Assembly: GCA_030765065.1 (NCBI GenBank)
Contig: CM060990.1
Location: forward strand, 411,255,198-411,319,197
DNA length: 64,000 bases
DNA from: Deroplatys truncata
Taxonomy: Eukaryota > Arthropoda > Insecta > Mantodea > Mantidae
Direction: 5' to 3'
A model generated the notes under the pieces. The model did not search any database and was not told where the DNA came from. It was given only the letters and a program-made list of their open reading frames with translations. Every line of letters starts with the position of its first letter. The first letter of the stretch is position 1. This document shows, piece after piece, positions 1-11,616 of this stretch. Both the position numbers and the translations under genes were made by a program.

Positions 1-1285
1 TCTATATCTTCCAGTCTTTTCCTTGCCTTTTTCCAAAAATGTTTTACGTTATTTTCTCTCCTTCTCCATATATCTCCTAACCCATTTTTCTCCAAAATAT
101 TCCGTAATTTACTTACCCATCCATCATTCATTAAGCTCTTCTCTTGGTATTCAATACATTGTCTTAACACATTACTTTTTCCTAGATTTAAACTTCTGAA
201 CCAAAATTTCAAAGCTCTTTCCATTATCTTCCCCTTAGTTGGCACCCTGCCCATCTCTAATTGTGCTACCTGTCTTACAATTGACTTCGGTAGCCCTAGT
301 ATTTCTCTACAAAACATCCTGTGCACCACATCTATACATTCCCATCCTCTATCTAATCCCCATATTTCTATACCATACATCATTTTTGCCTCCACAACCA
401 TGTCATAAACTTTTTCCAGCCATTTAACATTTATATTACGTACTTTATATTTGCAACTTCTAATTGCTGCCATCACCCCTTTACCTTTTGCCAATGCAAA
501 CTTCTTTTGTTTCTCCCATTTATTACCTCCATCTATTTTTACTCCTAAATAGATACAGTCACGCACTACCCTGTAATCTTTATTCTCTCCCTTCCACTTT
601 TCATATTTGCCTAATTTTCCCCCCTTTTTGAAAACTACAATCTGTGTTTTCTCTTGATTCACTTTTAACCTCCATTCTTTACAATATACAGCAATTGCTT
701 GTAATGATTGTTTTAAACCACTTACTGTAATAGAGCCTACCACTAGGTCATCTGCAAAAAGAAGTCCTGGAATTTGGATGTTGTTAATTACTGGTGCACA
801 GTTATTATTCCTTCCAATTTCTAGTAAGACATCATCTATGTATAAATTAAATAAAACTGGACTTAGCTTACATCCTTGCCGAAGGCCTTTCTTTTGTGGA
901 ATTTCGTTTGTTACACAGCCTGTCTCCACCCTTACACAGAAGGTGTTCTCAAAATACAGTGCTTTTAGAATATTCACCAATTGCTGACTTACTCCCTTAC
1001 ACACTAATTTATGCCACAGAAGTTGTAGCTCAATTCGGTCATAAGCCTTCTCTAAGTCTACAAAAGCCATATACAGTTTACCCCTTTTTTCTTTTAAATA
1101 TTTGTCTGCTAATGTCTTTATAATAAATAAATTATCAATTGTCCTCCTTCCCTTGCGAAAGCCCATCTGTAATTCCGAAAGGATATTATATTCTTCAACC
1201 CAAGATTGTAGTCTCGCTGCCAAAATGCCCGCAAAAAGTTTTCCTATATTCGATAATAATGCAATACCTCTGTAGTAATTAAATA
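1..1285 (-). mobile_element. LINE reverse transcriptase, 5'-truncated, runs off left edge
   Basis: On the minus strand this stretch reads without a stop from about 1285 to position 1, over 420 codons, as a non-LTR retrotransposon reverse transcriptase. Visible RT motifs are NYYRGIALLS (finger), MAFVDLEKAYDR (first catalytic Asp), QGCKLSPVLFNLYIDD, and the FADDL catalytic box at about 744-758. The copy starts abruptly inside the RT domain and the 3' end lies outside the window. It is the same family as the LINE at 46560-50110, which has matching residues along its whole length including the WRRRENNVK segment. It abuts the C-terminal end of a piggyBac remnant near 1285-1340, so it probably inserted there. 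The clade (Jockey/CR1/R1 side) is not decided. The open frame suggests a young insertion. Confidence 0.9.
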
Positions 1286-1339
1286 CAAAAACAATTCAAA
1301 GGATTTGTAAGTCCCGACAGGATCATAGAGATGAATTGC

Positions 1340-2470
1340 AATAAGGGACTCAAAAGTCTCAAACAGCCATAATCATTGCTTCTGATGATACTCATAGAAA
1401 CAGTTCTTTTTTTCATTAACACACAGAAAGATATTACACACACAACACTTTGGATGAGGTCTAGATTCACTTTTCTGGATGAACAAAGTTCACATCTGCC
1501 TCTTGAATTCACAAATATTGGCCCGTGTGGTCCTGTATTTTGGAAACAAACATCATTTGGTACTGAAAATGTCTTTCTTCTCTTTGGAGCTGGCAGAGGA
1601 GAAGTCTGATCATTTTGGGCCTTCCCCGTTTTTTGGACATTGGCTTTCCAAGTGTGAGTAGACCAAGTGTAGTTCTACATTTGAAATCGATCAGGGAAAG
1701 TCTTTCTCTTACATTGCAGTAGGCAATGTATGAATTCACAAGAGTCATTTTCCACTACTGCATAACATAGTCTATATCAGTATCACTTTGATTTTCTATC
1801 TATTTCATAAAGAGACCTCAACATGTCGGCTTTATCTACACCACCCATGTGCTTATTATAATCTTGTACAATTGTCAGTGCATCCACTTCAAATTTTGTT
1901 CCATTTTTCTGGGTTCTTGATACACTGCATGTTTCATTACCATGATAGTTTGAGAGAAAGTGAACTGCACGATTGTCCATCCACATGACAAACAAGAGGT
2001 CTTTATCTGAGAATCTGAAATCAATCTGTCCCTTCTTCAGGCTCTTGTGTGCTGCAAGCTTTGGAAGTCCTTCGCGATTTGATTGTACAGTACCACAGAC
2101 ATAAATGCATACATCTTTCAGTTGCTCAAAATTATTATTGTTGTGCTTTCCTTGATATATTTCAAATTCATAAATATATCCAGACATATCTGATCTGCAC
2201 CAAGTTTATATCCTCTTTTGATGGGCTTCATAGGATTTTATTGCTTGATTGAAAACCTACCTTTGATCAACATCTTACCTTCATCAATGCACTGCACTCG
2301 AGTTGGATCCCTGAGTCTCATGAAATTATTGTTCAAACTGGATATCAGTGGCCGCAACTTATACAGTTTATGAGTTGTTGGATGGCATTGCAAGATTGTC
2401 ATTTACATGAAGATTAGCAAGAATTTGGAAATATCTATCACATGTCTGTATTTTTCACTAATAGTACTTC
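1340..2470 (-). pseudogene. piggyBac-like transposase remnant (PGBD type)
   Basis: Minus-strand fragments in order match a piggyBac transposase (DDE_Tnp_1_7). An LHVNDN-like motif lies near 2400-2450, CIDEGKMLIKGR near 2260-2300, then GYIYEFEIYQGK, CGTVQSNREGLPK, DNRAVHFLSNYH and DYNKHMGGVDKADMLRSLYE (1783-2187). NSYIAYC...LGLLTLG lies at 1640-1748, and a C-terminal Cys-rich zinc domain (CELCSSRK..., CVCN, NCFYEYH) at about 1370-1510. The enzyme normally cuts and pastes DNA at TTAA. Frame changes between the fragments show it is dead. A LINE abuts its 3' end. I did not find convincing terminal repeats. Family call is firm, exact ends are not. Confidence 0.88.
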
Positions 2471-2640
2471 TAAATCTGGAACAGAGAACTAACGATACTT
2501 GAGAGAACCTTAATCTTATAAATACACAGTACAAATCTCAAATAGTATAAACATGAAACCAAAGAGAGTTTTCTTAAAAGTAAATTTAAAAACGCTTCAT
2601 TATCATTGTCATCACCATCATTATTATTAGTATTCAGAGC

Positions 2641-2706
2641 AGGATTAGAATTAGGGCTAGGGTTAGAATTAGGGTGGTGGTTGTTGTCATCATCATCATC
2701 ATCATA

Positions 2707-2738
<32 letters not shown>

Positions 2739-2762
2739 GTTGTTGTTGTTGTTGTTGTTGTT
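2641..2762. repeat. TTAGGG-like and TCA/TTA/TTG trinucleotide repeats
   Basis: Positions 2641-2680 hold irregular GGATTAGAATTAGGGC-type units rich in TTAGGG. They are followed by tracts of TCA (about 2687-2710), TTA (about 2710-2738) and TTG (about 2739-2762). This is simple sequence. The open frame across it is low-complexity and not a gene. Confidence 0.9.
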
Positions 2763-2829
2763 TCTTGAGAATAATCCTGAAGCGCTTCCATCCTATCTTC
2801 TGGTTTTATGTTCTAATTCATAAAATCCT

Positions 2830-3500
2830 TCAGTTAATTTTAAGAAAATATTTTCACTTGTATCATTCATCTCCATGTCAGAATATAACAAGAAGTCAGA
2901 CTGTGGCAACAATGCCAGTGCAGTATACAGACTAAACCTTCGCCTTGAGTCTGGTTACACTGGGCATTCAAACAAGAAATGATACACATACTCATTCTGT
3001 GTTCCATATAGAATGGACTGAGAGCAGGACACTGTTCGAGTTCTGGTATACCCAACTCACCCATACATGCAAACTCATTTATGTTCGAAGGCATGAATGG
3101 TACAAATTAATGACCAAAGCTCATTCGATGGACAGCTCTAATTTGCACTTCATCTTTTAGGGCTGCAGGGTTAGGTGTGCAAAGGATGTGCTTTTAGTAC
3201 AGAACTGCTTCTACCCTGGCATCAGAACCTTCTGTCTGAACCTGTCCATGAAAGTAGATGGAACATAAAAGGGGAATCTGGCAGGATGCACCATATGGAG
3301 ATGTTACAGACCTCACTGAATTGTGTCTGTTACAACCACATCTGGCCATACTTGATAATCCCTCATTTCATCCTTTCCTCAGGGAGGTTAAGTAGATGCA
3401 ATAGGACAAATACTGGCTGCAATGCTGAAATTCTCCTCCATCACCAATTTATATTTATGGAAGAACCAAATTGCTTTTTGTGTCTCATGAATTTAAGGTA
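2830..3500 (-). other. Possible LINE C-terminal remnant
   Basis: A minus-strand frame near 2950-3010 reads GTQNEYVYHFLFECPV. This resembles the Cys/His-containing ETVEHFLFECP segment found after the RT or RNase H of several insect LINEs. Upstream text (FGH, CMGELG) is compatible but broken. There are no RT motifs and no boundaries, so this is a weak call. Confidence 0.28.
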
Positions 3501-3906
3501 TCTGTAATATTATCAATCATTTTCTATAGCACTCATTATTTAACACTAGTTCATTTGGTTTCCTAAATGTTCATTTCATTGTGAAGAGTCTTCATGAATA
3601 TGAAAACGAGCCTGCATGATAAACGATTGGAAAGTCAAGATAAGTATGTAGTCATTTTCCATTCTTCTCCATATTTTTCTTTCTCTTGAAGATCTATAAT
3701 CATCTTCAATACTGTTAAAAGATATTTCTGGATATATCTAAAAACTATACTTTGAAATCATGTTATTAAAAAATTACATTGAATTTTTCAGTTTGATTCT
3801 ACCTTGCCAACTATAGCCTACACACGGTTTGTGAGGGAGAACAATTAAGTGTAAATATAGTCATGTTCGTTCAGGCAAAGGTATGGGTTTTCACCCAAGA
3901 TTATAA

Positions 3907-3907
<1 letters not shown>

Positions 3908-3949
<42 letters not shown>

Positions 3950-4000
3950 GCATGTGCGTGTGCGTGCGTGCGTGCATGCATATGCATGCGCATGCATGCA
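3908..4000. repeat. TG/TGCG microsatellite
   Basis: A long TG dinucleotide run grades into GCGTGC and GCATGCAT repeats that alternate purine and pyrimidine throughout. No gene is present. Confidence 0.95.
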
Positions 4001-4690
4001 GAAACCTAGGGGTGACTGATTCACCTAGTACAAAGCTAGTATTTTGGAATATTTAGCACCTCTAATCTTAAGATCTATGCACAAATTACTGCTCCATGTC
4101 TGTGTATATGCCTGGAGGAATATATGGGGGAGGGGGGTGCTGATGAAGTTTTTATATGATCCAACTCTGGAAATGTTACCAAGCAGATGTCTTTCTCTGA
4201 CTATATTTAAGAACCTCTTTGCATGTCTGAGAGTCACATATGCAATAACTGCATTTGGGAATATACAACTGTAAATAAAATTCTCTTCATTATTTGAAAC
4301 AACCTCAAAATGAATCATCTATTCCTTTTGATAGATATTTAGCAGTTTCTTTTCTTATCCTGCAACATTAAACATGTGAGCATAATTAATAATATGATAC
4401 ATTAAAAACTATGGGGAATCCCACAAACTGACTGTAAGCAAAGCCTCATTAAATATACAACATGACACATATATTCAACATTAATACAGAGAAAATTTGT
4501 TATTGTTACAAACTTTTCTAACAATATTTGAAAAGTACTAGACTGAAGTGTACACTGCAATACGCTTTTCATAGCTATTTCTTTCAGTGTTTATAATTTT
4601 TATTAGAGAGCAGTGTAAGCTAGGAAGTCTAATTTAAAACACTTGGAAAATAAAACAGTGCAGTATAACAGTTAACTCAGAATTGAATCC
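4001..4690. other. No gene seen; probable intron
   Basis: Nothing recognisable was found. The stretch lies directly downstream of the donor of the minus-strand exon at 4700-5387, so it is probably intron of that gene. Confidence 0.5.
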
Positions 4691-4699
4691 GATACTTAC

Positions 4700-5387
4700 C
4701 AGTACTTGCTACTGATTTAGCACTGCTATTATCAGCAGAACCTGGCTTGTTATCTCTAGTAAATGAAGAGCTCCTATGGGTGCAAGCTCCAGAAAAAAGC
4801 CTTAATTTGGCTTCTTCATTGCTTTTACTGCTATTAGAAGCTCCTGTTTTGCCTACATGTTCACCATTACCACTTTTTCCACTACAGCGACTGTCGCCCT
4901 CATTTAAACGCCCGTATTCACCCAGTTTTCTTGGTGCTGGAATCAGGGAATGTGCTGGAGAGTCCCTTCCTCTCATTGTGCCCGAGCCTTCTGAAGCTGC
5001 AGGAGTTTTTCTTCCTTCACTATCACTTAAACGCCCATATTCCCCCAAACGCCACTCCTTACCTCCACTTGGTTTGTGTGTTCGACAGGGACGAGGTAAC
5101 GAACTTGGTGGTAAACTACCAGACCTGCTACGAATATTAGGTGTCCCTCCCAGACATGTTTCCTGCATACGCTGCTGCTGTGAGCTACGGCCCTGCTTTT
5201 CCAATAGAAGAATTTCCTCAGGACGTCCTTGTTCATATCGATTAGGAACTAGACCTTGCAGAAAACTTGGCTCAAATAAGTGATGAGGTGAGGCACCTCC
5301 TACACCTGCAAGCAATGGCTTGGGTATTTTTCCTTTGCGTGGTGCTGTACTTGTATTAGTGAATCCTGGAAAACAGCAAAGACCCCG
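4700..5387 (-). CDS. Host internal exon, Ser-rich disordered protein segment
   Basis: On the minus strand a pyrimidine tract ending in TTCAG (acceptor at 5388-5390) leads into an open exon of 688 bp. It ends at a strong donor, TG|GTAAGT, with the intron starting at 4699. The exon starts on a codon boundary and encodes 229 codons plus one base. The open frame continues about 39 bp upstream of the acceptor, but that part is typical pyrimidine-rich intron. The peptide is rich in Ser, Gly, Arg and Pro and has no obvious fold. It carries a KGKIPKP basic segment and two copies of LGEYGRL about 40 residues apart, each with a Tyr, followed by acidic text (SDSEG, NEGDS). Codon use is GC-richer than the flanks. 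I do not recognise the gene. A cytoskeletal or scaffold protein is possible but not shown. Confidence 0.78.
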
Positions 5388-5390
5388 CTG

Positions 5391-6068
5391 AAAAGGAAGA
5401 AAGAAAGAGAACAAAATTGGGATCACTTCAGGAACTTTTATGACTGGTTAAAGTTAGTGGTACACCACACTTCATGCACCTTGTTACACTATTATCTGTT
5501 ATTATCTCTTCTATGCTTCAGAAACATTAATGATGATTTTTGCAAATATATCCTTACAATAGTAACAAGGGAAGTATCAAACCCTTCATGCTAAAACCTA
5601 CGATAAAATATCCAGTCATATTGGATAAGAAGATCATAACCAAACAATTAGGTGCCAGTTTCAACCACAAGGTATTGAAGCCAGAACATTGCAATGGCAG
5701 TACAATATGTGACACAGATGGACATCCTGGTTAGAGTGTATAGTAGCTGTCTTGTTACATGAATGACTCCCCTCTTGCTTACCAGGGCCATCCATTTCAG
5801 TCAATACTGTAAGTGTTGGTTCCTATAGTAAAAATGGCTGATGTGCTGTTGTATTTCTAAGCCACAGAGTAAACCCAAGCAGCTACAACTTGCATGCAGT
5901 GCTTTTATGACAAATTGCTTCTGTCCTAAAATTTCAAGGTAGATTTTGACATGAAGCGTTTAAGCAACCCTTTTTAAGCAATCAACAGCAACAGTGCATA
6001 AAAAACTAAACTTAAAGGTAAAACTCTAAACTTGAAGGTACAAATTTCATTGCATGCATAATTTCATA
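5391..6068. other. No gene seen; probable intron upstream of exon
   Basis: AT-rich sequence without recognisable coding text. The short open frames have no family resemblance. It lies between the acceptor of the host exon and the TTAA that starts the Kolobok element. Confidence 0.5.
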
Positions 6069-6404
6069 TTAAAGGGGAATGAAACACAAAAATCATGTTG
6101 CTTCCCAAATGAAGGATGTGCCCTGTAAATGCAGTGGTAAGATAACTTCTACATACTGTGTCACTGTTATCACTGTGTAAGCTAAATAAAATCTGTGCCA
6201 TGTGACATCAGTGCATGCTGTGCATTGGAGGGAGCTTTAGGATTACAAGGCAATGACTGCAATACATGCAGTAATACACTTTAATAATTGTTCTTGTGGT
6301 ATTTCAAGCTCAAGAGAATTGTAATTTGAGGTGGTGTTTTTGGTGATGATGTTACTGAGTTCACTTTAGTATTATACAAACAATGTAATATTGTGGAAAA
6401 GAAA

Positions 6405-6776
6405 ATGCCTCTGTATAGTGCATACAGGTATAATGTCAAAAGTAAAGAATGCAAGGAACTCATTTTCATAATTTTCCAGAGAAAAATCTCCCAAAAGATA
6501 TAGGATATGGGTAGAATTTTGCAAAAGAAAATATTTTTATCTGGTTGCGAAGCTCGTTTATGTTCCTTGCATTTAAAGGACACAGATTATGAACAGTCAC
6601 AGATTTTAAAAAAGCAAGTTATACCAGATGAAAATTTCAGACAGCCTTCATTACAACCTGGAACTACTCCTACTGTAAGGTACTGTATATGGAAAGATTT
6701 CCATATACTAAGTTCAAGTAAGACAATTAACCCTTCACCATCTTCATACTACAGCAAACGACAAAGAACAGAGTGA
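6405..6776 (+). pseudogene. THAP domain of Kolobok-like transposase (broken)
   Basis: The frame from ATG 6405 reads MPLYSAYRYN..., a THAP start in which the first zinc-binding cysteines are lost. It continues through FIIFQR, one stop codon, then GCEARLCSLHLKDTDYE (the second C..H half) and the closing LQPGTTPTV, like the AVPTIF end of THAP domains. Order and spacing fit a C2CH THAP finger of about 90 residues, which binds transposon ends. The lost cysteines and the stop make it non-functional. It is in the same orientation as the transposase body beyond the copia insertion. Confidence 0.75.
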
Positions 6777-6933
6777 TATGAGGTTAAAATTCATAAAAAC
6801 ATAGTTTCTGAACTATGTGTCAATAGTGTTAATTATGATAAGACTGATAATGAAGGTGGTGATGGTAACACTAGTAAAAGAGAATTCAGAAAAGAAGGTG
6901 ATGAAGAAAATAAGAATTCAGAAATACAATGTT

Positions 6934-7190
6934 TGAGAACAGAGAATAACTATATCCTCTCAGGGGTTGTAGATCAATTAAGAAACACAAATTTACATAA
7001 TAACACATTTATTCACAATCACTGATAGAAATTATAAAAGACTATTACAAGATATGACAGTGTGCTTGCTCAGCAACCCACATGTTCCTAGTGCCTTCTC
7101 TCATACACTCACCAGCATTGCTCTACCATACGCCTTCAAATCTAGATGTCGCTAGTTTCTCTGTAAAATGAATTTACCTATATTCCAACA
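6934..7190 (-). repeat. 3' LTR of copia element
   Basis: This is a 257-bp copy nearly identical to 10906-11170. The differences are mostly transitions, plus a missing TATATA-like stretch before the GATGTC segment. It ends TATTCCAACA at 7190. Confidence 0.93.
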
Positions 7191-7290
7191 AGCCTCCTTA
7201 AATTCATATTACAGTCCAAAATTTACTTTCATCAATTACTTTACATTTAACATATTTCTAAACTTTTCAAATTTGTTTTGACCTTAAGAC

Positions 7291-9790
7291 TTAAAAAATA
7301 TCTGCTATGTTTTCTTCAAAATTCACTTTTACAATATCAATTTCACCATCAATACAACCTTCATTTACAAAGTGGTAATGAGTTTCTATATACCTTGATT
7401 TCTTCATAAAATTACCAAACTTTGCTACATGTATCGCACCAAAATTATCTTCATAAATTTTAATAGGATCAAAAATTTCTATATTAAAATCAAGCAAAAT
7501 ATCTTTTACAACCTTTAATTCACTCACACACTCAGTTAATGCTACATATTCAGCTGATGTGGAGGTCTTTATTACACTGTTCTGTTTCTTTGATTTCCAA
7601 TAAATTACATTTCCATTTAATTTAATTACATAAGCAGTTGTTAATTTTATATCAATAATATCACCTGCGTAATCAGCATCTACATAGCAATCTAAACTTT
7701 CAGCATTTGTATTTTTATTAAAAGTTAAATTTAATTCTTTGGTTAAAACTAAGTACTTTAAAACTCTCAAAGCATACTTATAACGACTACTACCATAACA
7801 ATTCTGAAATCTACTGAAATAATCTATACTAAAACTTATATCAGGTCTTGTTCCTGAACTAATATACAAAAGAGCTCCAATTAAATTTCTATATTTAATT
7901 TTATCACTTGCTGATTGTGCAGGTACTAACTTCAAATTTTGTTCCATAGGAGTAGCATACAAATTAGAATTTACAATATCGTACTTCTTTTCTAATGACA
8001 AGATATAATACCTTTGATCTAGGGTCATTTCTGCTTTATTATAATCATGATTAATATTAATACCTAAATAGGTTTTTTTTTACCCAAATGTTTCATTTGA
8101 AATCTTTTAAATAATAAACTTTTAACAAAATTTTACTTTTATCTTTACAACATATAAGTAGATCTACAATTAATAGAATTAGATAAATGTTGCTTTCATT
8201 CTCCTTATCATTTCATGTATATAAACAGCAATCATTTTCACTTCTTTCAAAGCCTAAAGCTCTCAAATAAGTATCAAAGCATTCATACCAAGATCACGGG
8301 CTTTCTCTCAAACCATATAATGCTTTGTTCAATTTTAGTACTCTATCTGTACCATCCTCATAATCTTGTGGCTGCTTTACATCAATTTCTTATTTAACTT
8401 TACCATTCAAAAATGCTGTCTCTACATCCATATGTTCAATATTTAAACCATTTTGACAACAATATGCCATTAAAATTTTAAGTTTGCATTCTTGCCACTG
8501 GAGAGTAAATATCATCAATTAAATCATTCTGTTGATATCCTCTTACTACTAATCTAGCTTTATAGATATCATCAGTCTTTTTTGCATAGACCCATTTTAC
8601 ATCTAAAATCTTTTTACCATTTGGTTCATTTACATACATCCAAGCTTTATTTTTATTTAAACAACTCATTTCTTTACCCATTGCATTTCTCCACTTTTCA
8701 GCGTCAACATAATTTACATATGCAACATTATTATATACAAAATCATCATTAAATCTTGCAGGCTTCCTTTTTTTCCTGGTTGATCTTCTCAGCCCTAAAT
8801 CTTCATTTTTATCATTTAAACTCTCATCAATATTATTGTCTTCATTTTCATCATTTTCATTTTCACTTTCTTTTTTATTATGAGGCCCTCTTGACTCATC
8901 TTTAAAATCTATATAATTTGTACCATCTTCAATTATATCTACATGTGTTGCTACAACTACCCTGTTATTAATCAAAACTTTATAACCAACATTTCATACC
9001 CTAACAAAATGCCTAAATCTGCTTTTCTATCCCATTTTGAATTTCTCCTTTGTTCAGTGTTCAGGCACTCTGACAAATACTTTACTTCCATAAATTCTTA
9101 AATGTTCTAATTTAGGTTTTTCTCTAAATATTATTTCATAGGGTGTTGGTCCTTTACTACCATATTAGCAATGATTCTATTCTTTAATTATTCTACAATA
9201 ATTCTTTCTTAACTATTTCAGGCCAGAACCAATTATCTACTTTAGCCTCTGCCAATAAACATCTAGATATACTCATAATGTCTCGATTGTATTTTTCTGC
9301 TGTACTACTCAATTCATGTACATATGGTGGACAAGGTTCAATAGATATACACATTTCCCTAGCAAAATTATATATGTCTCTATTTATGTATTCCTTACCA
9401 TTATCACACCTCAATCTTTTTACCATTTTTCCTGTCTCACTTTCAATTAAGTTTACATGGTCAACAAAAAAGTATATACTTCACTCTTTGATTTGATAAG
9501 ATAAAATTTAGCTAGTTTACTGTAATCATCAATAAAAGTTAAAAAAATATTTTTCCCCATTTAAGCCAGTAGTTTTATGTGGTCCATTCAAAACAGTATG
9601 TACTATCTGTAATATTTCCTTTGCTGGTTTTTAAATGGCAAATTATGCATTTTATTTTCCAAGCATATCCCACACTTAAAATAATCAGACTCCAATTCTT
9701 TTGGCAAACCTTCAAGCATTTGTTTATCACACATTGTTTTCAAATAATTAAAATTTATGTGCCCCAACATTCAGTTTTCCTAAACCGGGC
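7291..9790 (-). pseudogene. copia pol: integrase, RT, RNase H (broken)
   Basis: Reading from 9790 downwards there is first a gag-pre-integrase fragment (CGICLENKMHNLPF). Next comes an integrase core with RCDNGKEY and a decayed TAE box (9193-9426). An acidic linker with RRSTRKKRKPARF leads into the RT N-terminus WRNAMGKEMSCLNKN, VKWVYAKK and KARLVVRGYQQ (8478-8975). The last part holds the RT thumb and the RNase H with DADYAGD, IYWKSKKQ, TSTSAEYVAL and EDNFGAIHVA (7291-8028). The central RT with the YVDD box is disrupted and the protease is missing, so the polyprotein is dead. Family assignment is firm. Confidence 0.9.
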
Positions 9791-9818
9791 CTAGCCTCAA
9801 TTTCTGTATTAAAATTAC

Positions 9819-10672
9819 TCACTTTACCATCATCATTTTGTTGTCCTTCTTGTCCTTGATTTTGCTGCCAACCTCCACCTCGATAATGTTGGCTCCAACC
9901 TCAACCAGCTCCTCAGCCACCACGATGTTGCCAGTGTTGGTAATGTTGCTTGCGCTGGCCTTCTTGCTGCTGCGCGCCGCTCTGGACTTCCACAAATTTT
10001 CGTTTGGCTTTGAGCTCATACATTGCGCCTTAAAGTGTCCAAACTTGTCACACTTGAAACACACTTTATCCTCTTTTCGTTCAGTCTTAAATGCACTCGA
10101 ACTGTTTTTGCTTCCTTCTTCTGTTTCTTTTAATTCAACCATTTTTATTTTACTTTTCACATATTCAACAGTCTGATCACTTTCTTTCAACACATCAATG
10201 AAGTCACCAATGTAACTTAATGAACTTGGAAGCATTTTAATCATACAACTTAATTTTTCCTTTTCACTAACATTTGCACCTGCACTTTTCAAATCATTAA
10301 TTAACTTTTCAAACTCAGTAAAAAAAGCACTTCAATCTTCAAGTCCTTCAACTTCAATTTTTTAAATTTATTTCTTATGCAAACTTGCAGTGCAGTAAAT
10401 TCCTTTAAATACATTTCGTTGAACTTTTTCATAATTTCATACACATCTCTTTGTCTTTTACAAACAGTAGCTGATCATTCAAAATACCACATTTATGTGA
10501 CATTTATAGCCTTCAAATCTTTTTCTGTCTAATTGGGCTCTTTATCTGTCATCACTTTTTCCCTCGCTGCTACTTCCTCACATTTCTTTAGCTTTAAAAT
10601 CACTGTGATTCTCCTTTTCCAGCACTCATAGACCTTGCCATCGAAAACAGGAATTTTAACTTCATCTGCCAT
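9819..10672 (-). pseudogene. copia gag with CCHC zinc knuckle (broken)
   Basis: The frame opens with MADEVKIPVFDGKVYECWKR near 10672, a usual copia gag start. It continues with stops and shifts, then reads intact from 10292 to 9819. The knuckle CFKCDKFGHFKAQC has the CX2CX4HX4C spacing used to bind the RNA genome. The start is chosen because the ATG precedes the first conserved gag block. Confidence 0.88.
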
Positions 10673-10905
10673 CTTGGCTACTTTTCCTTACCTTATGGTT
10701 TTCCAAAATTACACCATTTTAAAATAACTATGTCCATTATTTTTCTTGCAACAACTTTTACCAAAAGTTTCACTTTTTACTCAGGACTTTCATGAGTAGC
10801 AGATATTTAACATTTGCATGTGTTTTGCTATCCCCATGGCACCCAAAAGCCCATGTGGAGATAAGTAGAAAAAAAGATGAAAAACCATGCATCTCCGCTA
10901 CTATA

Positions 10906-11170
10906 TGAGAATAGAGAATAACTATATCCTCTCAGAGGTTGTAGATAAATTAAGAAACATAAATTTACATAATAACACATTTATTCACAGTCACCAATAA
11001 AAATTATAAAAGACCATTACAAGATATGACAGTATGCTTGCTCGGCAACCCACATGTTCCTAGTGCTTTCTCTCACATACTCACCAGCATTGCTCTATCA
11101 CACACCTTCACATCTCTATATATAGATGTCACTAGTTTCTCTGTAAAATGAATTTACCTATATTCCAACA
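10906..11170 (-). repeat. 5' LTR of copia element
   Basis: This 265-bp repeat matches 6934-7190. On the minus strand it starts TGTTGGAATAT and is followed by gag. Confidence 0.93.
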
Positions 11171-11282
11171 CAATGTAAGCTAGGTACTGAAATTATAAGG
11201 AATTACACATTGTTAGAACCTGAAAATATCTACTTAATAATCAATGTTGAGGTAGGTTAGGATAATCTCAATTCAAGTTTCT

Positions 11283-11546
11283 ATGAGCCTAATACTTCAG
11301 ATAGATTCTGATGCAAGTGATAGTGAGGAAGAAGCTGCAGCAGAATACTTCATTGCTGCTTGGACATCTCTATTGTTGTTTCTCACGACATGTGCTTTAT
11401 GTAGAAATGGAGTCAAAACTATTTATCATTACATAAAAGGGACAATGTTATGTGTTAAAACAATGTGTTACTATGGTAATACATTTACATGGAGCTCTCG
11501 CAATTTATCAGGAAGGAAATCAGAAGGAAATACTTTAATAGAAAAT

Positions 11547-11616
<70 letters not shown>

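Larger units (their letters stand above)
6934..11170 (-). mobile_element. Ty1/copia LTR retrotransposon
   Basis: Two direct repeats of 257 and 265 bp bound a minus-strand gag-pol whose order (gag, gag-pre-integrase, integrase, RT, RNase H) is that of Ty1/copia. The repeats read TGAGAAC...TTCCAACA on the plus strand, with TG...CA ends. CAATGT occurs at both outer edges (about 6928-6933 and 11171-11176) and is a likely target duplication, although one extra base leaves the exact border open. The right repeat is the 5' LTR. A purine-rich AAGGAGG lies just before the left (3') LTR. No convincing primer-binding site was found. The coding region has deletions and stops. Confidence 0.93.

Noticed and set aside
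2606-2935. 109-codon open frame with poly-Tyr and poly-Cys
   Set aside because: It is produced by the TTA/TTG trinucleotide repeats and has no domain.
4747-5283. 178-codon plus-strand frame
   Set aside because: Antisense of the host exon, which has splice signals on the minus strand.
4700-5387. Assignment of the exon to a neuron-navigator-like or other microtubule-binding protein
   Set aside because: Only the KGKIPKP segment and Ser-rich composition suggested it; that is not enough.
10870-10905. tRNA primer-binding site next to the copia 5' LTR
   Set aside because: TAGTAGCGGAGATGC does not complement the 3' end or known internal primer region of a tRNA that I could verify.
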